64,000 nucleotides of DNA, from positions 434,001 to 498,000 of the forward strand of contig NZ_JAPVBI010000002.1 of the NCBI RefSeq assembly GCF_026967925.1. Direction: 5' to 3'. Numbering within the stretch: the stretch's first letter is position 1; each line of letters starts with the position of its first letter. The DNA is from Modestobacter sp. VKM Ac-2985. GTDB lineage: Bacteria > Actinomycetota > Actinomycetes > Mycobacteriales > Geodermatophilaceae. The position numbers were made by a program, and so were the translations under genes. Of this stretch, positions 25,861 through 33,915 are shown in pieces. The notes beneath the pieces are model-generated. The model searched no databases and was not told where the DNA came from. It saw only the letters and a program-made list of their open reading frames with translations.

Positions 25861-26537
25861 GCCGGGGGCAGGGCGAGCAGCCCCTCGACCACCTCGACCA
25901 GCGACCCGCCCTGCACGTGCGGCGGCGCGTAGACGTCGGCGAACACCTTCTCCGACCGGCCGGAGGTGAAGCCGGTGGTGAGCCCGGCCCGCCCGGCGCC
26001 GAGCACGTCCCAGGAGTGCGCCGCGACGAGCGCCATCCGTTCCGGTGCCACGCCGCAGACGCCGGCCGCCCACAGGTAGGCCTCCCGGTTGGGCTTCCAC
26101 GCGCGGATCGACTCCGAGGTCAGTGTCCGTTCGACCAGCGCGGACACCCCGCCGCGGGTCAGGCCCGCCTCGGCCACCCCGGGCGACCCGTGGCTCAGCG
26201 TCACCACCCGGACCCCGGCCGCGGTGAGCAGGCGGAGAGCGGGTTCGACGTCCGGGTGGGGGGACAGCTCCATGAAGGAGCCGGCCACCGCGGCGCAGGC
26301 GTCGGCCGGCAACCCGGTCACCTGGGCGACCGAGGTCTCGAAGGCGGCCCGGAAGGGGAACCAGGTGCCGGCTGTGGTGGCGGCGAACCCGGTCAGCAGG
26401 GCGCGGGAGAAGACGGCGGAGAGCAGGTCGGCCGACTGGCCCTGTTCGGCCAGGGCCGCCCCGAGGGGGCTGATGTCGAGCAGGGTCTCGTTGACGTCGA
26501 AGGCGACGACGTCCGGCCGGGTGCGCGGGGTGCTCAC
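25857..26537 (-). CDS. Haloacid dehalogenase type II (HAD superfamily)
   Basis: This 226-residue HAD hydrolase has motif I FDVNETLLDIS (nucleophile Asp; the VNE variant is typical of 2-haloalkanoate dehalogenase type II). Motif II is TLSHGSPG (Ser), motif III Lys is in AWKPNREAYLWA, and motif IV is VAAHSWDVLGA. The family hydrolyses L-2-haloacids, although many actinobacterial members have untested substrates. The GTG start at 26537 overlaps the DedA stop by 4 nt. Confidence 0.82.
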   Translation of the reverse strand: MSTPRTRPDVVAFDVNETLLDISPLGAALAEQGQSADLLSAVFSRALLTGFAATTAGTWFPFRAAFETSVAQVTGLPADACAAVAGSFMELSPHPDVEPALRLLTAAGVRVVTLSHGSPGVAEAGLTRGGVSALVERTLTSESIRAWKPNREAYLWAAGVCGVAPERMALVAAHSWDVLGAGRAGLTTGFTSGRSEKVFADVYAPPHVQGGSLVEVVEGLLALPPA

Positions 26538-27211
26538 GCCTGGTCCCGCTCGTCGACGGGCAGGTCGGCACCGGCCGTGGGTGGTCGCCGGAACTGCCCG
26601 GTCACCTTCTTGTAGACGAACCAGGCCACTGCGGCGACGACCGCCACGACCACGACGTAGTCCAGGTACTGGAGGTTGGCCTGCACGAAGTCGCCCGCGG
26701 CGACGCCCAGGCCGATGAGCAGGCTGTTCCACAGCAGGCTGCCGGCGGCGGTGAAGAGCAGGAACTGCGGCATCGGCATCTTGACGACGCCGGCCGGGAC
26801 CGAGACGAAGCTGCGCACGATCGGCACCATCCGGCCGAAGAAGACCGCGGCGCGGCCGTGCCGGGCGAACCACTCGAAGGACCGGTCCACGTCGGCGGTC
26901 TCGACCAGCGGCAGCCGGTCGAGGAAGGCGTGCGACCGGCGGGGACCGAACAGCCGGCCCACCCAGTAGAGGACCAGCGCCCCGAGCACCGAGCCGACGG
27001 TGGCCCAGATGATGACCGGCACGAGGGACATCCGCCCGTCGTTGATCAGCACCCCCGCGGCCCCGAGCACGACCTCGCTGGGGATCGGCGGGACGACCGT
27101 CTCGATCAGGATGGTCAGGCCGACGCCCACCGCCCCGAGCCGGTCGATGAGGTCGAGCAGGAAGCCGGTGATACCGCCTTCGTCGGATGCAGCGGCGGCG
27201 AGGACGGACAT
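26534..27211 (-). CDS. DedA-family membrane protein
   Basis: This 225-residue integral membrane protein shows the DedA/VTT core: ETVVPPIPSEVVLGAAG with the re-entrant Glu, then WATVGSVLGALVLYWVGRLFG. The FFGRMVPIVRSFVSVPAGVVKMP motif follows, with its conserved Arg and Pro. DedA proteins are lipid flippases or scramblases, including for undecaprenyl phosphate or phosphatidylethanolamine, driven by ion gradients. It is the first gene of a minus-strand operon and is divergent from the amidohydrolase gene, 71 nt away. Confidence 0.88.
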   Translation of the reverse strand: MSVLAAAASDEGGITGFLLDLIDRLGAVGVGLTILIETVVPPIPSEVVLGAAGVLINDGRMSLVPVIIWATVGSVLGALVLYWVGRLFGPRRSHAFLDRLPLVETADVDRSFEWFARHGRAAVFFGRMVPIVRSFVSVPAGVVKMPMPQFLLFTAAGSLLWNSLLIGLGVAAGDFVQANLQYLDYVVVVAVVAAVAWFVYKKVTGQFRRPPTAGADLPVDERDQA

Positions 27212-27282
27212 GGCTCCACGGTATCGGCGGCGCCTGTGCGCCGCCCTGCTGCCGGGCCGGGGCGACCGTAGGGTCTGCGCTC

Positions 27283-28575
27283 ATGGTGCACCGCTTCACC
27301 GCTCGCGCCGTCGTGGTCGGGGACCGCGCCGGCACCGTCGTCCCGGATGCCGTGCTGGACGTCGAGGACGGTCTGATCAGCTGGGTCGGGCCGGCGGCCG
27401 AGGCCCCGCCGGCCGGGGACGCCGAGGTCACCGCGCTGCGCGGCGTGCTCACGCCCGGCATGGTCAACACCCACTCGCACGCGCCGATGGTGCTGTTCCG
27501 CGGCCAGGGCGAGGGGCTGCCGCTGGACCGGTGGCTGAACGAGGTGATGTGGCCGCGCGAGGCCCGGCTCACCCCCGAGGACGTCGAGGTGGCGATGACC
27601 GCCGCGTCGGCGGAGATGCTGCGGCACGGGGTGACCACCAGCGTGGAGATGTACTTCCACCCCGACCGGATGGCCGCGGCGGTGCGGCGCACCGGCGCCC
27701 GTGGCGTCATCACCCACCCGCTGATCGGGCTGCCCGGGTTCGGCACGTTCGACGCGCAGCTCGCCCGCGCCACGGACTCCGCCGGCACCGGGGACGAGCA
27801 GGTCGAGTGGGGCATCGGCCCGCACTCGGCCTACACGGTGCCGCTGCCGGTGCTCACCCAGGCGGCCGAGGTGGCACGCGAGCACGGCCTGCTGCTGACC
27901 ACCCACGTCGCCGAGACCGCCACCGAGGGCGCGGGCCTGCTGGCCCAGCACGGCCTGAGCGTGCCGCAGCTGCTCGCCGCGCACGACGTGCTCGGTGGCC
28001 GGGTGCTGGCCGCCCACTGCGTGCACATGGACGACGGCGACCTGGAGCTCTGGCGGGAGTACGACGTCGCCGTCGCGCACTGCCCGAGCAGCAACACCAA
28101 GCTGGCCAGCGGCACCGCCCGGCTGCGGGACATGCTCGATCTCGGCATCCGGGTGGGCATGGGCACCGACGGCCCGGCGTCCAACGACAACCTCGACCTG
28201 TTCGAGGACCTCCGGCTCGCTGCCCAGCTGGCCCGGCTGCGCGAGGGGGACGCCACCGCGCTCACCGCCCCGGAGGCGTTCTGGCTGGCCACCGGTGGGG
28301 CGGCCGCGGCGATCGGCCGCGACGACCTCGGCCAGCTGACCGCCGGACGGCGCGCGGACCTGGTGCACGTGGACACCGAGGACATCGCCTTCGTGCCGGT
28401 CGGCGAGATCACCGACCTGCTGACCCACCTGGTCTGGTCGGTGGGCTCCCGGCACGTGCGCGACACCTGGGTCGCCGGCCGCCAGGTGCTGGCCGACGGC
28501 GTGTCCACGACGGTCGACGAAGCCGAGCTGCGCGCCGACGTCCAGACCCGCGCGATGCGCCTCGCGGGGCGCTGA
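27283..28575 (+). CDS. Amidohydrolase (TrzN/MtaD/SAH-deaminase-like)
   Basis: This 430-residue metal-dependent amidohydrolase has metal ligands in NTHSHAPM (HxH, about 62-66), TTHVAETATEG (His), AHCVHMDDG (His) and GTDGPASND (Asp). It resembles aminohydrolases acting on adenosine derivatives, guanine or s-triazines (the THVAET and HCPSSN motifs). The exact substrate cannot be read from sequence. The ATG at 27283 is chosen for a normal N-terminal beta domain. Its stop is 7 nt before the first of two matching hairpins. Confidence 0.82.
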   Translation: MVHRFTARAVVVGDRAGTVVPDAVLDVEDGLISWVGPAAEAPPAGDAEVTALRGVLTPGMVNTHSHAPMVLFRGQGEGLPLDRWLNEVMWPREARLTPEDVEVAMTAASAEMLRHGVTTSVEMYFHPDRMAAAVRRTGARGVITHPLIGLPGFGTFDAQLARATDSAGTGDEQVEWGIGPHSAYTVPLPVLTQAAEVAREHGLLLTTHVAETATEGAGLLAQHGLSVPQLLAAHDVLGGRVLAAHCVHMDDGDLELWREYDVAVAHCPSSNTKLASGTARLRDMLDLGIRVGMGTDGPASNDNLDLFEDLRLAAQLARLREGDATALTAPEAFWLATGGAAAAIGRDDLGQLTAGRRADLVHVDTEDIAFVPVGEITDLLTHLVWSVGSRHVRDTWVAGRQVLADGVSTTVDEAELRADVQTRAMRLAGR

Positions 28576-28582
28576 TGCCGCG

Positions 28583-28642
28583 GGGCACTGTGCGCTGACT
28601 GCCCGTTCCAGCGGCGGAACGGGCACGGAGCGCACAGTGCCC
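28583..28642. repeat. Hairpin element, family 1, left copy
   Basis: Outer arms GGGCACTGTGCGCT (28583-28596) and AGCGCACAGTGCCC (28629-28642) pair perfectly. An inner stem GCCCGTTCC/GGAACGGGC (28601-28609, 28616-28624) lies within. It is 33 nt upstream of the DUF559-type gene. The right copy at 29631-29692 has the same outer word and the same two-stem layout. Confidence 0.8.
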
Positions 28643-28674
28643 GGCGCCGTCCACAGGGCGTCGGCGGCGCCGGC

Positions 28675-29616
28675 GTGGCCGCGGCACGCTCACGCTCCGT
28701 GGTGGTCGACCTGCGTGCGCTCCTCGGACCCGACGGCGTCGCGTGCATCGCCGACCTGGCCGGGCGCAGCGGCTCGACCAGCGTCTCCCGGTGGATCGCC
28801 GGCGGACGGCTGCTGCGGCCGCTGCCGCACGTCGTCGTCCTGCCGGAGTGCGCGGGGCGCTGGCGCACCCGGGCGCTGGCCGCGACCCTGTCCACCGGCG
28901 GGGTGCTCAGCCACGCGTCAGCGCTGACGGCGCACGGGCTGGCGCCGGAGGTCGACCGGGTGCACGTGTCGATCGACGCGCGGCGCCGGGCCCCCGCCCG
29001 GACGCGCCTGCTGACGGTGCACCGGGTGACCGGGCTGTCCGCCCTCCGGGTCGACGGGCTGCCGGTCAGCCCCCTGGCCCGGGCGCTGGTGGACGCCTGG
29101 GGTCAGGCACACGGCGGACGGCGAGGCGCACGGGACCGGGACGTCGCCCGGGCGGGGGTGATCACCGCGGTCCGTGAGCGGCGGGTCACGGCGCCGGTGC
29201 TGCACGGGCAGCTGGCCCGTCGGCCGCAGCTGCCCGGTCGGGCGGCGCTGGTCGAGCTGGTCGGGCAGGTGGCCGGCGGGTCGCACAGCGAGCTGGAGAT
29301 CTGGGGCATGGCCCACGTGCTCGACGTCCCCGGACTCCCACCGTGCGTGCAGCAGCACCGCGTGCAGCTGCCCCGGGGCGTGGTGTTCCTGGACGCCGCC
29401 TGGCCGGAGCTGATGCTCGCGGTGGAGCTCGACGGTGCGGCGTTCCACGGCAGCCGGGAGGCGCGGGAACGCGACCTGCGGCGGGACGCGGCACTGGCCG
29501 CGCTCGGCTGGCTGGTGCTGCGCTTCAGCTACGCGCGGCTGACCCGCGAGCCGGCTGCCTGCCAACGGGAGATCGCCGCCGCCCACGCGTGCCGCCGAGA
29601 CCTGTTCCGCCGCTGA
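28675..29616 (+). CDS. AbiEi/DUF559 domain protein (Vsr-like nuclease fold)
   Basis: This 313-residue protein's N-terminal part looks like a small winged-helix/AbiEi-type domain (LADLAGRSGSTSVSRWIAGG, SHASALTAHGL). The C-terminal 90 residues match DUF559, a Vsr-like PD-(D/E)xK fold: FLDAAWPE, AVELDGAAFHGSREARERDL and AALGWLVLRFSY, with the Asp, Glu and Asp expected of an active site. AbiEi proteins are often annotated as type IV antitoxins, but no AbiEii toxin gene is adjacent. The gene stands alone between two matching hairpins. A frameshifted relative at 59053 has the same arrangement. Confidence 0.75.
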   Translation: MAAARSRSVVVDLRALLGPDGVACIADLAGRSGSTSVSRWIAGGRLLRPLPHVVVLPECAGRWRTRALAATLSTGGVLSHASALTAHGLAPEVDRVHVSIDARRRAPARTRLLTVHRVTGLSALRVDGLPVSPLARALVDAWGQAHGGRRGARDRDVARAGVITAVRERRVTAPVLHGQLARRPQLPGRAALVELVGQVAGGSHSELEIWGMAHVLDVPGLPPCVQQHRVQLPRGVVFLDAAWPELMLAVELDGAAFHGSREARERDLRRDAALAALGWLVLRFSYARLTREPAACQREIAAAHACRRDLFRR

Positions 29617-29630
29617 CCCGAGACGTGCCC

Positions 29631-29692
29631 GGGAGCACTGTGCGCCCCGTGCCCGGTCGGGTGCCGAACCGGGCAGCAGCCGCACAGTGCCC
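29631..29692. repeat. Hairpin element, family 1, right copy
   Basis: GCACTGTGCG (29635-29644) pairs with CGCACAGTGC (29681-29690), and the inner GCCCGGT/ACCGGGC stem is at 29651-29657 and 29668-29674. It starts 14 nt after the DUF559-type stop and shares its outer arms with the left copy at 28583. Confidence 0.8.
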
Positions 29693-29743
29693 GCCCGTAG
29701 CGGCCGCCCGTAGCGGCCGCCCGGAGCGGCCGGTGGAGCGGCC
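29693..29743. repeat. Short tandem repeat (about 13 bp, four units)
   Basis: Two exact copies of GCCCGTAGCGGCC (29693-29705, 29706-29718) are followed by GCCCGGAGCGGCC and a shorter GGTGGAGCGGCC. It is non-coding, directly after the right hairpin, and likely to vary in copy number. The remaining 70 nt up to the next gene hold only its ribosome site (AGGGGAGG). Confidence 0.7.
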
Positions 29744-29813
29744 GGTGGGCCCGTCGTGTCCCGGCTACCGTTGGCCGGCGAGGCGCCGACGGCGCGCGTG
29801 AGGGGAGGCTGCG

Positions 29814-31214
29814 ATGACGCTGCTCGGACGACTGCGGGGCATCGCCGCCCGCACCCGGCCGGTGCACCCGGAGACGGCGCGGGCGCTGGCCGAACGCTGG
29901 GCGGCGCTGCCGGCGCACGTGCAGACGCCGGCGCAGAGCCTGGGCCGGCACGCGGTCGGCTGCGAGGGCACCCACGGCGTGTTCCCGAAGTGCAACCTGA
30001 CCTGCACGCCCTGCTACCACTCCGCCGACGCCAACAAGGTGCGGGTCGACGGGCAGCACACCGTCGACCAGGTCGAGCAGCAGATGGCCTACCTGAAGCA
30101 GCGGCGCGGCCCCTACGCCCACGCCCAGCTGATCGGCGGCGAGGTGAGCCTGCTGCCGCCGGACGACCACGCCGCGGCGCTGCAGGCCATGCGGGCGCAC
30201 GGGCGGTCGCCGATGTCGATGACCCACGGTGACTTCGACCCCGAGTACCTGCGCGCGCTGGTCACCGACGGCGACGGGCGGCTGCGGTTCGACCGGGTGA
30301 GCTTCGCGGCGCACTTCGACATGCTGATGCGCGGCCGCCGCGGCGCGGTCAAGCCCCGGTCGGAGGCCGAGCTGCACCCGTTCCGCGAGCGGTTCGTGCA
30401 GATGTTCCGCGACCTGCGCGCCGAGACGGGCCTGCAGTACTACCTGGCGCACAACATGACGGTCACCCCGGCCAACCTGGACCAGGTGGCCGAGACGGTG
30501 CGCGCGGTGCTGCCGATGGGCTTCTCGATGATGAGCTTCCAGCCGGCCGCGCACGTCGGGGACGACCGTCGGTGGAAGGAGTCCTACACCGCGGTCGACG
30601 TCGACGCGGTCTGGGCGCAGCTGGAGCAGGCGCTGGGCCACCGGGTGCCGCACGAGGGGATCGAGTTCGGCGACCCGCGCTGCAACCGGGTCGCGTTCGG
30701 CTTCCTGGTCGCCGGTCGCTGGCACGGGGTGATCGACCCGGACGACGCCCACGACCGCGCGGCCCGCGACCGCTTCTTCGCGCACTTCGGCGGCGTGGCC
30801 TTCGGCGGCACGGCCCCGCTGCCGCTGGTCGGCAAGCTGCTCCGGGTGCTGCGCCGGCACCCCGCCGACCTGCCGGTCGCGCTGGGCTGGGCGCGGCGCA
30901 CGGCGCGCCGGGCCGGTGGGGCCCGCGCGCTGGTGCGGGCCGCCCGGAGCGGTGCCCTGGGCCTCATGACGTTCGAGGTGCACAGCTTCATGGACGCCGC
31001 GCAGGTCGGCCCGGCCTGGGAGCTGATGCAGCGCGGGGAGCAGGCCACCGACCCGCAGCTGCGCGCCACCCAGGAGCGGCTCGCCGCCTGCACCTACTCG
31101 ATGGCCCACCCGGAGACCGGCGAGCTGGTGCCGGCCTGCGCGCAGCACTCGGTGCTCGACCTGGCGGAGAACGCGCAGCTGCGCACGCTGCTACCGCTGA
31201 CCGTCGTGGGCTGA
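29814..31214 (+). CDS. Uncharacterised radical SAM protein
   Basis: This 466-residue protein has the radical SAM cluster motif CNLTCTPC (C60, C64, C67) and a GGEVSLLPPDDH segment in the position of the SAM-binding GGE motif. The rest is long and family-specific, for example MSMTHGDFDPEYLRAL and GFSMMSFQPAAHVGD. A C-terminal pair of cysteines (AACTYSM, PACAQHS) may bind an auxiliary cluster. No obvious substrate protein or RiPP precursor is adjacent. The ATG at 29814 follows AGGGGAGG. I do not recognise a characterised family. Confidence 0.75.
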   Translation: MTLLGRLRGIAARTRPVHPETARALAERWAALPAHVQTPAQSLGRHAVGCEGTHGVFPKCNLTCTPCYHSADANKVRVDGQHTVDQVEQQMAYLKQRRGPYAHAQLIGGEVSLLPPDDHAAALQAMRAHGRSPMSMTHGDFDPEYLRALVTDGDGRLRFDRVSFAAHFDMLMRGRRGAVKPRSEAELHPFRERFVQMFRDLRAETGLQYYLAHNMTVTPANLDQVAETVRAVLPMGFSMMSFQPAAHVGDDRRWKESYTAVDVDAVWAQLEQALGHRVPHEGIEFGDPRCNRVAFGFLVAGRWHGVIDPDDAHDRAARDRFFAHFGGVAFGGTAPLPLVGKLLRVLRRHPADLPVALGWARRTARRAGGARALVRAARSGALGLMTFEVHSFMDAAQVGPAWELMQRGEQATDPQLRATQERLAACTYSMAHPETGELVPACAQHSVLDLAENAQLRTLLPLTVVG

Positions 31215-32276
31215 GGCGACCTCCCGCGGGTCGGCCAGGGGGACGACGCAGCGGGCACCGAGCGGGATCCGCAGCCCGACCTCCGCGCCGACGACGGCCT
31301 CCTGGCCCGGCGGCAGCTCGGCGTCCACGGCGGCCGGCTCGGCTCCGGCCACCTCGACGGTGACCAGGGACCGCAGCCCCCGCCGGCGGACCTGCACCAC
31401 GGTGCCGCGGGCGTCGGCGTCCGCGGCGGCGACGAGGGTGACCGCCTCCGGGCGGACGACGAGCACCCCCCGGCCCTCCGCGGCAGGTGCCGGGAGCTCG
31501 AGGTCGCCGAGTGCGGAGCGGTGCCGGCCGCCGGCGACGGTCCCGGGCACCTCGGTGCGCCCGCCGAGCAGGCGGCTGACCGCCAGCGACCGGGGCCGCG
31601 TGTACAGCTCCCGCATCGGCCCCAGCTGCTGCAGCCGGCCGGCGTCGAGCACCGCGACGGTGTCGGCCAGCGCGTCGGCCTCCGCCGGGTCGTGGGTGAC
31701 CAGCAGCACCGTGGGGGCGAGCCGCAGCCGGAGGTCGGCCAGCAGCTCGTGCATCTCCTGGCGCAGCCCGGTGTCCAGCGCGCTGAACGGCTCGTCCAGC
31801 AGCAGCACCCGAGGCTCGGCCGCGAGCGCCCGGGCCAGCGCCACCCGCTGCGCCTGGCCGCCGGACAGCGCCCGCGCCGGCCGGTGGCCGAACCCGCCCA
31901 GCTGGACCAGCTCGAGGTACCGCTCGGCGCTCTCCCGCACCTGCCGCCGGGGCAGGCCGCGCACCCGGTCGGCGAAGCCGACGTTGTCCCGCACCGACAG
32001 GTGGGGGAACAGCAGCGGGCGCTGGAAGACCATCGCCATCCCGCGCCGCTCCGGGACGACGCCGGCCAGGTCCCGGCCGTCGAGGTGCACGCTGCCCCGG
32101 GTCGGGGTGTCCAGCCCGGCGGTCAGCCGCAGCACCGTGCTCTTCCCCGAACCGGACGGGCCCAGCACCGCCACGCACGACCCGGCCGGGACGGCGAGGG
32201 TCAGGTCGTCCAGGGCCGGTGCGGCCCCGGCGGTGTGCACCCGGGTGAGCCCGGTCAGCTGCAGCGAGCCGCTCAC
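31191..32276 (-). CDS. ABC importer ATP-binding protein of a YnjB-type system
   Basis: This 361-residue ATPase has Walker A GPSGSGKS (about 37-44), Q-loop VFQRPLLFPHL, signature ALSGGQAQRVALARAL, Walker B VLLLDEPFSALD and H-loop VTHDPAEADA. A C-terminal regulatory (TOBE-like) domain with VVRPEAVTLV is present, as in CysA/PotA ATPases; E. coli YnjD lacks this. It is the last gene of a four-gene operon, with a 4-nt overlap to the permease. Its end overlaps the convergent radical SAM gene by 24 nt. Confidence 0.88.
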   Translation of the reverse strand: MSGSLQLTGLTRVHTAGAAPALDDLTLAVPAGSCVAVLGPSGSGKSTVLRLTAGLDTPTRGSVHLDGRDLAGVVPERRGMAMVFQRPLLFPHLSVRDNVGFADRVRGLPRRQVRESAERYLELVQLGGFGHRPARALSGGQAQRVALARALAAEPRVLLLDEPFSALDTGLRQEMHELLADLRLRLAPTVLLVTHDPAEADALADTVAVLDAGRLQQLGPMRELYTRPRSLAVSRLLGGRTEVPGTVAGGRHRSALGDLELPAPAAEGRGVLVVRPEAVTLVAAADADARGTVVQVRRRGLRSLVTVEVAGAEPAAVDAELPPGQEAVVGAEVGLRIPLGARCVVPLADPREVASAHDGQR

Positions 32277-33064
32277 CGCCGGGCCCGCCGGCCGATCGAG
32301 CCGATCACGACGAGCAGTGCGACCGGGGGCAGCACCGCCGACAGCGCCAGCACCGCCACCTGGGCGTCGTTGCCGGTGGCCGAGGCGGCGGCGCCGACCA
32401 GCAGCGGCAGGGTGACCAGCCGGCCACCGCCGACGAGCAGGGTCACGACGTAGTCGCTCCACCCGACCAGGAACGCCAGGAACGCCGCGCCCGCGATCGC
32501 CGGGGCCAGCAGCGGCAGCTGCACCGAGCGCACCACCCGCCAGGCGGAGGCGCCGAGCAGCCGGGCCTCCTCGTCGTGGTGCCGGTCGTGGGCGGCGTAC
32601 GCGGCCCGCATCACCACGGTCGTGTACGGGATCGCCGCCACGGTCAGCAGCAGCACCAGCCCGACCTCGGCAGGCACCCGGAGCCGCAGCAGCAGCACGT
32701 CCAGCCCGAGCGCGACGGCGAAGGGCGGCAGCACCAGCGGGGAGAGCAGCACCCCGAACACCAGCCCGGGCGCGCGCAGGGCGCCCGAGGTCAGCGCCCG
32801 GCCGGCCAGCGCGCCCAGCGGGGTGGCCAGCAGGGCCACCGCCGTCCCGAGCACCGCCGACCGGACGGCGGCGGGACCGGCGCCGGCGGCCCGGGCCTCG
32901 GCCAGCCCGGTCGTCCCCCAGGCCTGGGGCAGCAGGGCCGGCGCCGACCAGCGGTCGGCGGCGGCCCACAGCAGCAGCGGTACCAACGGGAGCACCAGCC
33001 AGACGGCGAGCGCGCCGCGCCCCAGTCGGGAGCCGAGCCGGGAGACGAGCACCGGTGCGCTCAC
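32273..33064 (-). CDS. ABC importer permease (second)
   Basis: This 263-residue BPD-type inner-membrane permease has about six helices. The cytoplasmic EAA loop is readable as EEARLLGASAWRVVRSVQLPLLAPAIA. Helices such as GLVFGVLLSPLVLPPFAVAL flank it. GTG start at 33064, 4-nt overlaps on both sides. With the neighbouring permease it forms the heterodimeric channel. In E. coli ynjC both halves are one polypeptide; here they are separate genes. Confidence 0.88.
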   Translation of the reverse strand: MSAPVLVSRLGSRLGRGALAVWLVLPLVPLLLWAAADRWSAPALLPQAWGTTGLAEARAAGAGPAAVRSAVLGTAVALLATPLGALAGRALTSGALRAPGLVFGVLLSPLVLPPFAVALGLDVLLLRLRVPAEVGLVLLLTVAAIPYTTVVMRAAYAAHDRHHDEEARLLGASAWRVVRSVQLPLLAPAIAGAAFLAFLVGWSDYVVTLLVGGGRLVTLPLLVGAAASATGNDAQVAVLALSAVLPPVALLVVIGSIGRRARR

Positions 33065-33915
33065 TGCTCGGCCGCCAGCCGGCGCAGCGACCGGAGCGCG
33101 ACCAGCACGGCCACCAGCCCCAGCGCCGACGTGGTGACCGCGACCGCGGCGGCCTGGGGCCGGGCGGCGAGGTCGATGGAGGTGAACAGCCGGACGGCGA
33201 GCACCGGCAGCGGCTCCGGTGCGGGGCGGCCCAGCAGGGCGGCGACCTCGTAGGAGCCCAGCGTGTAGACGAAGCTCACCGCCGCGGAGGCGGCCAGCGC
33301 CGGGGCGGCCAGCGGGAGGGTGACGTGCCGGAAGCGGGCCCACCGGCCGGCGCCCAGCAGCGCGGCGGTCTCGGTGTAGGAGGCCACCCGGCTGCTGAGC
33401 GCCCCGGCGACCACCAGGGCGATGAACGCCGACTCCTTCCAGGCGTACTCGGCACCGACCGCGATCCACCAGCGGCCGCCCACCAGCGCCGGCCAGTCCG
33501 CGGGGGCGATGCCCAGCAGTCGGGGCAGGAACCCGGCGTCGGCCAGCAGCAGCCCCATCGCCGCTGCGCCCACGAGGTGCGGGACGGGGATGGTCAGCGA
33601 GCTGAGCGTGGCCAGCAGCCGGCTCCGCCGCGCCCCGGCGGTCACGGCCAGCGCCAGGCAGAGCCCGACCACGGTGGCCACCGCCGTCGCCCCGGCCGCG
33701 ATCGCCAGCGACAGCCGGATCGAGGTGCCCAGCTCCGTGGCCCGCCAGGCGTCCAGGGACAGCTCCGGCCGGCCGACCAGCGGGGTCAGGCCCAGGCTCA
33801 GCAGGACGGCGGAGGTCAGGGCGGCACCGACGACGACCACCACCGGCACCACAGCGGGCAGCACCAGCAGGGTCGCGCGGCGGGACCCGGCGCCGGACCG
33901 GCCGGCTGCGGTCAC
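33061..33915 (-). CDS. ABC importer permease (first)
   Basis: This 284-residue permease has an EAA-like loop ETAALLGAGRWARFRHVTLPL before the last two helices. Strongly hydrophobic spans include LLVLPAVVPVVVVVGAALTSAVLL and LAIAAGATAVATVVGLCLALAV. The GTG start at 33915 overlaps the binding-protein stop by 4 nt. Together with the two downstream genes it completes the importer. Confidence 0.88.
   Translation of the reverse strand: MTAAGRSGAGSRRATLLVLPAVVPVVVVVGAALTSAVLLSLGLTPLVGRPELSLDAWRATELGTSIRLSLAIAAGATAVATVVGLCLALAVTAGARRSRLLATLSSLTIPVPHLVGAAAMGLLLADAGFLPRLLGIAPADWPALVGGRWWIAVGAEYAWKESAFIALVVAGALSSRVASYTETAALLGAGRWARFRHVTLPLAAPALAASAAVSFVYTLGSYEVAALLGRPAPEPLPVLAVRLFTSIDLAARPQAAAVAVTTSALGLVAVLVALRSLRRLAAEQ

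Noticed and set aside
28675..29616. Type IV toxin-antitoxin operon (AbiEi/AbiEii)
   Set aside because: No AbiEii-type nucleotidyltransferase gene is adjacent to either AbiEi-like gene in the window, so an intact toxin-antitoxin pair is not supported.
29693..29743. CRISPR array
   Set aside because: The repeats are about 13 bp and directly abutting, without spacers. They are an ordinary short tandem repeat.
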